Source of the DNA: Desulfonema limicola
Lineage (GTDB): Bacteria; Desulfobacterota; Desulfobacteria; Desulfobacterales; Desulfosalsimonadaceae
NCBI GenBank assembly: GCA_020722245.1
Contig: DYLE01000023.1
Coordinates: 1 to 19,020 of the forward strand
Reading direction: 5' to 3'
Length of the DNA: 19,020 bases
Within the stretch, counting starts at the first letter, position 1. Each line of letters opens with the position of its first letter. The translations under genes and the position numbers were made by a program. Shown in pieces: positions 13,539 through 19,020 of the stretch. The notes under the pieces were generated by a model. It did no database searches and was not told the origin of the DNA. It worked only from the letters and a program-made list of their open reading frames with translations.

Positions 13539-14930
13539 ATGTGGCGAAGCATTTTAATTTTCACTGCGCTGCTTGGCTTGGGCCTTGATTTTATCGGGGG
13601 TGTTCCGGCCGCGGCCCAGGGGGATGCTGACGTCAAATCCGCCCTGACGCTGGAGGAGGCGATCTCCACCGCCCTGGCGCACAATCCGTTTATTGCGGCC
13701 GCGAAATCCGGCCTGAGCGCCTCTGAGGAAAGGATTGTTCAGGCCCGGTCCGGCCTTTTGCCTCAGGTGGATTTTTTAGAATCCTATCAGCGGACCAACA
13801 ACCCCATGTGGGCGTTCGGAAACAAGCTCAAACAGGGAAGGTTCAGCCAGCAGGACTTTGAGCTGGATGAGCTGAACAACCCTTCCTCCATTGATAACTA
13901 TACCAGCGCGTTTTTGGTGTCCTGGTCGGTTTTTGACAGCGGACAGACCTGGTTCGGCATGCGCCAGGCCAACCTGGCCAGCAGCGCCCAGGCCATGGCG
14001 CTTGAACAAACCCGGCAGAATGTCATCGTTCGCACCGTTGAGGCCTATTCGGGCCTGGTCCTCTCCGGGGAGGACCTGAAGGTGGTGGATGAAGCCCTTG
14101 AAACCGCCCGTGCGCATCTGAGAATGATCGAAGAGCGGTACAAAAACGGATTGACGGTGAAAAGCGATGTGCTTCGCGCCCAGGTTCATATCGCGGAGCT
14201 GGAGCAGGACCAGGTCACGGCCGCCAGCCGGGTTTCCGTGGCTATGGCGGCATTGAATGCGGCCATGGGGGTTCCCACCGACCAAGCCGTGGTGCCGGTG
14301 GATCCGCTGATCCGCCGTGATCCACCTGAAAAAAGTCTGGAAGAATGGATTCATACGGCGCTATCGAAACGCCCGGACCTTCTGATGCTCGATTTCCAGG
14401 AACAGGCGGCCGATGCGGAGGTCAAAAAGGCCAAGGCCGCCCACTGGCCCGCTGTTCATGTCAACGGCAGTTACGAGATCAATACCGAGGATTTGGAGGA
14501 TTCTGCGGATAACTACACCGTAGGCGCCGATGTCACCCTCAACCTGTTTTCAGGATACCGGTTTTCTTCCCGAACCCAGGAGGCGGTTTTTCAACATCAG
14601 GCGGCCAAGGAGAATCAACGCGCCATGCGGCAGCAGGCCGAGCTGGAGGTCCAGCAGGCCTATTATGATGTTCTCAGCGCCGACAAGCGCATTTCCGCGG
14701 CTGAAATCTCCATCGACCAGGCCACCGAAGCGCTGCGAATTATTGAAGACAGGTACAAAACCGGGCTGCTTCCCATCGTGTCGCTGCTGGATGCCGAGGT
14801 CGCCCTTTACCGGGCGAAAAACAACCACAATCAGGCGCTTTATCAGCATGTCATGGCCCGCAACCGGCTGGCCCAGGCCGCCGGGGTTTTGAATGAGGAT
14901 TTTGTTTTGTGCAGGACGAATTTTAAATAA
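13539..14930 (+). CDS. TolC-family outer-membrane efflux protein
   Basis: This 463-residue outer-membrane channel of a tripartite efflux system has a signal peptide (about residues 1-27), with cleavage predicted after the A-A-A of VPAAAQ. Two OEP repeats follow. The first begins ALTLEEAISTALAHNP and runs through long coiled-coil helices (YKNGLTVKSDVLRAQVHIAELEQDQ). The second begins SLEEWIHTALSKRPDLLMLD and ends with YKTGLLPIVSLLDAEVALYRAKNNHNQAL. Short beta-barrel insertions fall near 110-130 and 310-340. The repeat architecture and length match TolC homologues. A GAAGGA ribosome site lies about 10 nt before the ATG. It is the first of the tolC-like, adaptor, RND gene series; the adaptor begins 50 nt after its stop codon. 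Confidence 0.93.
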   Translation: MWRSILIFTALLGLGLDFIGGVPAAAQGDADVKSALTLEEAISTALAHNPFIAAAKSGLSASEERIVQARSGLLPQVDFLESYQRTNNPMWAFGNKLKQGRFSQQDFELDELNNPSSIDNYTSAFLVSWSVFDSGQTWFGMRQANLASSAQAMALEQTRQNVIVRTVEAYSGLVLSGEDLKVVDEALETARAHLRMIEERYKNGLTVKSDVLRAQVHIAELEQDQVTAASRVSVAMAALNAAMGVPTDQAVVPVDPLIRRDPPEKSLEEWIHTALSKRPDLLMLDFQEQAADAEVKKAKAAHWPAVHVNGSYEINTEDLEDSADNYTVGADVTLNLFSGYRFSSRTQEAVFQHQAAKENQRAMRQQAELEVQQAYYDVLSADKRISAAEISIDQATEALRIIEDRYKTGLLPIVSLLDAEVALYRAKNNHNQALYQHVMARNRLAQAAGVLNEDFVLCRTNFK

Positions 14931-14980
14931 ACAACGGAAGCGGTCGGCTTTTAACTTCGTAAGATGGAAGTAGATACCCC

Positions 14981-16156
14981 ATGAACCCCAAACCCTGCTA
15001 TCGATGTGTTTATCTGGCCCTTGGCATTCTGGCTGGTTGCTTGATCGCGGCGGGCTGCTCTGAGGATCACCCGTCCGGGAATAATGAGAGGGAACAAACA
15101 GCCCTCATTCAAGTCCCCCTGGGTAAGGCGCAAAAGGCCATTCAGCCTGTTTTTTACGAGGCGGTGGGAACCATTCAGCCGGAGACCGGCGCCACGGTTT
15201 CCGCCCAGGTCATGGGGCAGGTGGAGTCGGTTCATTTTGAGGAGGGCCAGCGGGTGAAACAGGGCGACATCCTTGTCCGTATTGACGCCAAAAAGGTGTC
15301 AGCCGGGTTTGACGAGGCAAAGGCCGGATTAAAGGCGGCCCATCAGGCCAAAAGGGCCGCAGAGGCCTCTCATAAAGCCGCCCAGGCTTCAGCGAACCTG
15401 GCGGAGGCCACCTATAAACGCTACAAGGCGCTTCTGGAAACCGAATCCATCAGCCGCCAGGAGTTTGATCAGGTGGAAGCGGCCTGGAAGCAGGCCTCTG
15501 CCGCTCTGGAACAGAGCCGTTTCATGAACCAGGCGGCCCAGGAGCAGGTCCGACAGGCCGAGGCTGCGCTTGCCGCCGCTGAATCCGGCTTTCATGACAC
15601 CATTGTCCGCGCGCCTTATGATGCGGTGGCGACCACGAAGCTGGTGGAAGCCGGAGACCTTGCCGCTCCGGGAACCCCGCTGTTCAAGCTGGAAAAGATC
15701 GGCGCCCTTGAAGCGCAGGTGATCCTTCCGGAGGCGCATATCGGGTCCATTTCCGTTGGAGACCCGGTTTTTGTGGTGATTGAGTCCCAGACGGCTGCAC
15801 CTGTGGAAGGAAAAATCAAAAGCATTGATCCGGCCGGAGATCCGGCGAGCCGGTCCTTTCAGGTCAAGGTTTCTCTCTTGCAGACAGAAGGGCTGCGATC
15901 CGGGATGTTCGCCCGGGTGAGGATTCCCATCGGCGAGGCCGGCCTCATCCTCATTCCTAAAACCGCGGTGGTTCGGCACGGAGAGCTGGAGGGCGTATTC
16001 ATTATCGATGAGAAGCAGACCGCCCGGTTCCGTCTGATCCGCACCGGCCGGGTATTTGGCGAAAAAATTGAAGTTTTATCCGGGTTGCAAGAGGATGAGG
16101 TCTATGTGGAAAGCCCTGATCACAGGATTGGGGTCGGTGTAAAGGTGGCGAAATGA
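14981..16156 (+). CDS. RND efflux periplasmic adaptor (HlyD/MFP family) lipoprotein
   Basis: This 391-residue adaptor links the RND pump to the TolC channel. The N-terminus is a lipoprotein signal with an AAGC lipobox at C26, followed by a polar linker. A lipoyl half-motif (ETGATVSAQVMGQVESVHFEEGQRVKQGDILVRID) is followed by a long alpha-hairpin rich in Ala, Glu and Lys (about 110-200). The second lipoyl half is DTIVRAPYDAVATTKLVEAGDLAAPGTPLFKLE. The beta-barrel and membrane-proximal domains follow. A GGAAG ribosome site lies about 15 nt upstream, rather far. The TGA stop overlaps the ATG of the RND gene (ATGA), indicating translational coupling. The substrate is unknown. Confidence 0.93.
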   Translation: MNPKPCYRCVYLALGILAGCLIAAGCSEDHPSGNNEREQTALIQVPLGKAQKAIQPVFYEAVGTIQPETGATVSAQVMGQVESVHFEEGQRVKQGDILVRIDAKKVSAGFDEAKAGLKAAHQAKRAAEASHKAAQASANLAEATYKRYKALLETESISRQEFDQVEAAWKQASAALEQSRFMNQAAQEQVRQAEAALAAAESGFHDTIVRAPYDAVATTKLVEAGDLAAPGTPLFKLEKIGALEAQVILPEAHIGSISVGDPVFVVIESQTAAPVEGKIKSIDPAGDPASRSFQVKVSLLQTEGLRSGMFARVRIPIGEAGLILIPKTAVVRHGELEGVFIIDEKQTARFRLIRTGRVFGEKIEVLSGLQEDEVYVESPDHRIGVGVKVAK

Positions 16157-19020
16157 CACGCACGCTCGGGCCGGCCGGACAGATCGCCCGGTCTTTTATC
16201 AACTCCCGGCTGACCCCGCTGGTTATTTTAGCGGGCCTGATTCTTGGAGCGATTTCCATTATCGCTCTTCCCCGGGAGGAGGAGCCCCAGATCATTGTTC
16301 CTATGGTGGATATCTTTGTCTCCATGCCCGGGGCCAGCGCGAAAGAGGTGGAGCAGCGGGTGACCGCCCCCATGGAAAAGCTGCTCTGGGAGATTCCCGG
16401 GGTGGAATACATCTATTCCACCTCAAGCCCGGGTTTTTCCATGGCGATTGTCCGGTTTTACGTGGGACAGGACGAGGAGGACGCCTTTGTCCGGCTTCAG
16501 TCCAAGCTCATGGCCAGCTATGACCGGATACCGCATATGGTCAGCCCGCCCCTGATCAAGCCCCGCTACATCGACGATGTTCCCATCCTGTCGTTGACCT
16601 TTTGGAGCCCGACCGTCGATTCCTATACCCTGCGGCGGGTGGCGGCCGAGGCCAAGGAGATTGTGGAGCGGGAACCCAATGTTTCCATCACCCAGATCAT
16701 CGGCGGCGGCGCCCGCCAGGCCCAGGTCCGCCTGGATGCCGTCCGCATGGCCGCCTATCATCTGGATCCCCTGCGGGTCTCGCAGATGCTGCTTGCGGCC
16801 AACATGTCTTCTGAGGCCGGGAGCTTTCCGGGCGGCGACGGCGAGGTCCTGGTCCGGGTGGGCGGTTTTTTGAGAACCATCGATGATGTCCGAAAGGTGG
16901 TGGTGGGGGTATACCAGGGAAGTCCGGTTTATCTGGAGAACGTGGCGGCTGTCACCGACGGCCCGCCCGAACCTGTTGATTATGTTTTCTTCGGAACCGG
17001 GCCATCCGCCGAAAAACAGGGGATCCGGACCGAGGCGTCGGAAATGGGCGTGTGCCCAGCGGTCACCCTGACCCTGGCCAAACGGAAGGGCACCAACGCC
17101 GTGGTTCTCACCGAACGGGTTCTGAACCGGCTGAAGCAGGGGCTTTTGCATAAACTCCCCGACGAGATTCACATGACCGTCACCCGGAACTACGGGCACA
17201 CCGCTCAGGAGAAATCCAACGAACTGCTGTTCCACATGCTGCTGGCGATCCTCTCTGTATCTTTTCTCATCTGGCTGGCCCTGGGCCGCCGGGAATCCTT
17301 GATCGTTGGGATGGCCATTCCGGTCACCCTGGCCCTGACCCTGTTTGTCTTTTACCTCTACGGCTATACCTTAAACCGGATCACCCTTTTTGCCCTGATT
17401 TTCTGCATCGGTATTCTGGTGGACGACGCCATCGTGGTGGTGGAGAATATCGTGCGCCACCTTCGGCTTCCGGAAAACCAGGAAAGGCCCGTGGGCGCCG
17501 TGGCTATTGAAGCGGTCAGCGAGGTGGGCAACCCCACCATTTTGGCGACCCTTACGGTGATCGCGGCCATCCTGCCCATGGCCTTTGTCCGGGGGCTCAT
17601 GGGTCCTTACATGCGTCCCATACCCATCGGCGCTTCAGCGGCCATGCTGTTCTCCCTGGCGGTCGCCTTTATCGTGACGCCCTGGGCCTCGATCCGTGTT
17701 CTTAAGAAGCGCCCCCATTCACCCGGAAACGGCCATGCGGAGCATCAGGAGGACTGGACCACCCGGTTGTACCGCCGGATCATGGAGCCGCTGCTTCACC
17801 ACTCCGGATGGCGGTGGTCGTTTCTGCTTCTGTTGGCCCTGCTGTTTACGGCCGCATGCGCCCTGGTCGGCGTCGGGCTGGTGCGGGTCAAGATGCTCCC
17901 CTTCGACAACAAGAGCGAGTTTCAGGTGATTTTGGACATGCCCGAATCCGCAACCCTGGAGCAGACAACGGCCGCAGCCCTTGAGATGGGGGATTACCTT
18001 AAAACCGTCCCTGAGGTCACCGATTACCAGGTTTATGCGGGATGCGCCGCGCCCTTTAATTTCAACGGCATGGTGCGTCATTATTATCTTCGAAAGGGGC
18101 CTGCCGTTGCGGATATTCAGGTCAACCTGGTCAACAAGCATGACCGAAAAGATCAGAGCCATGACATCGCCAAACGGGTAAGGCCGGCGCTCAAGCAGAT
18201 CGCGGACCGATATAATGCCCGGGTCAAGGTCACGGAGGTTCCGCCCGGCCCGCCGGTGCTGTCCACCCTGGTGGCCGAGGTTTACGGTCCCGATGAAGAC
18301 CGTCGCCTGGAGATCGCAGAAAAAATATTAGACATCTTCGATCACAGCGAAGGGGTGGTGGACGTGGACTGGTATCGGGAGGATGTTCAGCCCCGGTACC
18401 GCATCGCCGTGGATCAGGAAAAGGCGGCCCTAAACGGCATTTCCGTGGCGGCCGTTGCGCAAACCCTTTCCATGCAGCTTGGCGGCGCAAAGGCCGGTCT
18501 TCTCCACCTTCCCGAGGAAAGGGAGGATGTGGACATTCTGGTCAGGCCGCATCTGGCCGACCGGGCGGGAATCGACCGGCTCACCGCCGTCAAGCTTCTT
18601 TCGGTGGATAACAGCCTGGTTCCGGTATCCGAGCTGGTGAAGGTGGAAAAAATCGATATCGATCCGAGCATCTACCACAAAAACCTCATGCCGGTGATCT
18701 ATGTGATCGGCGATGTGGCCGGCCGCTGGGAAAGCCCGGTGTATGCCATTTTGGATATGTGGAAAAAGATAAAGCAGATCCCCCTGCCGGAAGGGTATCG
18801 CATCGCGCAGCACACCGCGGCCCAGCCGGAGAATGACAGCCGGTTCGCCATGAAATGGGACGGCGAGTGGCAGATCACCTACGAGGTGTTCAGGGACCTG
18901 GGGCTGGCCTTTGCGGTGGTGTTGATTTTGATTTTTATCCTTGTGGTGGGATGGTTCCAGTCGTTTACCACCCCTTTGGTCATCATGGCGGCCATTCCTT
19001 TTTCCCTGATCGGTATACTT
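16153..19020 (+). CDS. RND-family efflux pump inner-membrane permease (cut by right window edge)
   Basis: The frame is open for 956 codons with no stop; full-length pumps have about 1,030-1,070 residues, so roughly the last tenth is missing. It is a proton-driven AcrB-type transporter. The first helix (about 20-40) is followed by LPREEEPQI, PGASAKEVEQRVTAPMEKLL and IPGVEYIYSTSSPG, the RND porter-domain opening. Helices 2-6 lie around 356-520, with GILVDDAIVVVEN carrying the proton-relay pair D424-D425. A second porter half follows (about 590-900), and visible helices resume at ITYEVFRDLGLAFAVVLIL. This sequence type groups with HAE-like pumps of Gram-negative anaerobes, but I cannot assign metal versus organic substrate. 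Its start overlaps the adaptor stop. Confidence 0.95.
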   Translation, partial: MTRTLGPAGQIARSFINSRLTPLVILAGLILGAISIIALPREEEPQIIVPMVDIFVSMPGASAKEVEQRVTAPMEKLLWEIPGVEYIYSTSSPGFSMAIVRFYVGQDEEDAFVRLQSKLMASYDRIPHMVSPPLIKPRYIDDVPILSLTFWSPTVDSYTLRRVAAEAKEIVEREPNVSITQIIGGGARQAQVRLDAVRMAAYHLDPLRVSQMLLAANMSSEAGSFPGGDGEVLVRVGGFLRTIDDVRKVVVGVYQGSPVYLENVAAVTDGPPEPVDYVFFGTGPSAEKQGIRTEASEMGVCPAVTLTLAKRKGTNAVVLTERVLNRLKQGLLHKLPDEIHMTVTRNYGHTAQEKSNELLFHMLLAILSVSFLIWLALGRRESLIVGMAIPVTLALTLFVFYLYGYTLNRITLFALIFCIGILVDDAIVVVENIVRHLRLPENQERPVGAVAIEAVSEVGNPTILATLTVIAAILPMAFVRGLMGPYMRPIPIGASAAMLFSLAVAFIVTPWASIRVLKKRPHSPGNGHAEHQEDWTTRLYRRIMEPLLHHSGWRWSFLLLLALLFTAACALVGVGLVRVKMLPFDNKSEFQVILDMPESATLEQTTAAALEMGDYLKTVPEVTDYQVYAGCAAPFNFNGMVRHYYLRKGPAVADIQVNLVNKHDRKDQSHDIAKRVRPALKQIADRYNARVKVTEVPPGPPVLSTLVAEVYGPDEDRRLEIAEKILDIFDHSEGVVDVDWYREDVQPRYRIAVDQEKAALNGISVAAVAQTLSMQLGGAKAGLLHLPEEREDVDILVRPHLADRAGIDRLTAVKLLSVDNSLVPVSELVKVEKIDIDPSIYHKNLMPVIYVIGDVAGRWESPVYAILDMWKKIKQIPLPEGYRIAQHTAAQPENDSRFAMKWDGEWQITYEVFRDLGLAFAVVLILIFILVVGWFQSFTTPLVIMAAIPFSLIGIL

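Noticed and set aside
13776..14354. 192-codon minus-strand open frame inside the TolC-like gene
   Set aside because: It is antisense to a clear OEP-repeat protein and has no motif or ribosome site.
16423..17235. 270-codon minus-strand open frame inside the RND pump gene
   Set aside because: It is a shadow of codon bias in the pump gene: rich in Gly, Asp, His and Gln with no fold-like pattern.

Overview
This window reads as chromosomal DNA from an anaerobic sulfate-reducing bacterium of the Desulfobacterota (Desulfobacterales-like). That placement is inferred from gene content: a monofunctional nickel CO dehydrogenase, a ferredoxin-dependent disulfide reductase paired with a glutaredoxin, several short Cys-rich proteins, and a coding style with strong GGAGG ribosome sites. 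I saw no rRNA, tRNA, CRISPR array, transposase or phage gene.

Left arm, all on the minus strand (9846 down to 1). Transcription runs leftward from cooS (CO dehydrogenase) through a stand-alone HsdR-N-like protein, a 74-residue Cys-rich protein that overlaps the next gene, an SRPBCC + TIGR01777 (YfcH-type) oxidoreductase, a polytopic membrane protein, and a membrane-anchored DUF255 thioredoxin-domain protein. A strong, apparently bidirectional hairpin terminator (about 1904-1965) ends that stretch. Beyond it lies a separate metal/siderophore-type ABC uptake operon: an FmdE-like zinc-finger fragment, a periplasmic binding protein and a FecCD permease cut by the window edge.

Centre (9847-10272). 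A 426-bp divergent intergenic region holds a perfect 12-bp inverted repeat with a 6-bp spacer (10076-10105). It lies between a good sigma-54-type promoter match facing right (10198-10213) and a weaker one facing left towards cooS (9931-9916). This resembles a shared enhancer between two sigma-54 promoters and is the most interesting regulatory signal here.

Right arm, all on the plus strand (10273 to 19020). First come a 119-residue protein of a family I associate with sulfate reducers, a 69-residue zinc-ribbon-like protein and a nitroreductase. Next is a thiol-redox pair, glutaredoxin and FTR-type ferredoxin:disulfide reductase, whose stop and start codons overlap. An alpha/beta hydrolase and CutA follow. 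The arm ends with a complete-looking tripartite efflux operon (TolC-like, lipoprotein adaptor, RND pump) whose pump gene runs off the right edge. The spacing is tight throughout, so much of the right arm could be co-transcribed. Themes of the window are low-potential redox chemistry (CO dehydrogenase, ferredoxin/thiol exchange, flavin reductase) and metal or toxicant handling (ABC uptake, CutA, RND efflux).
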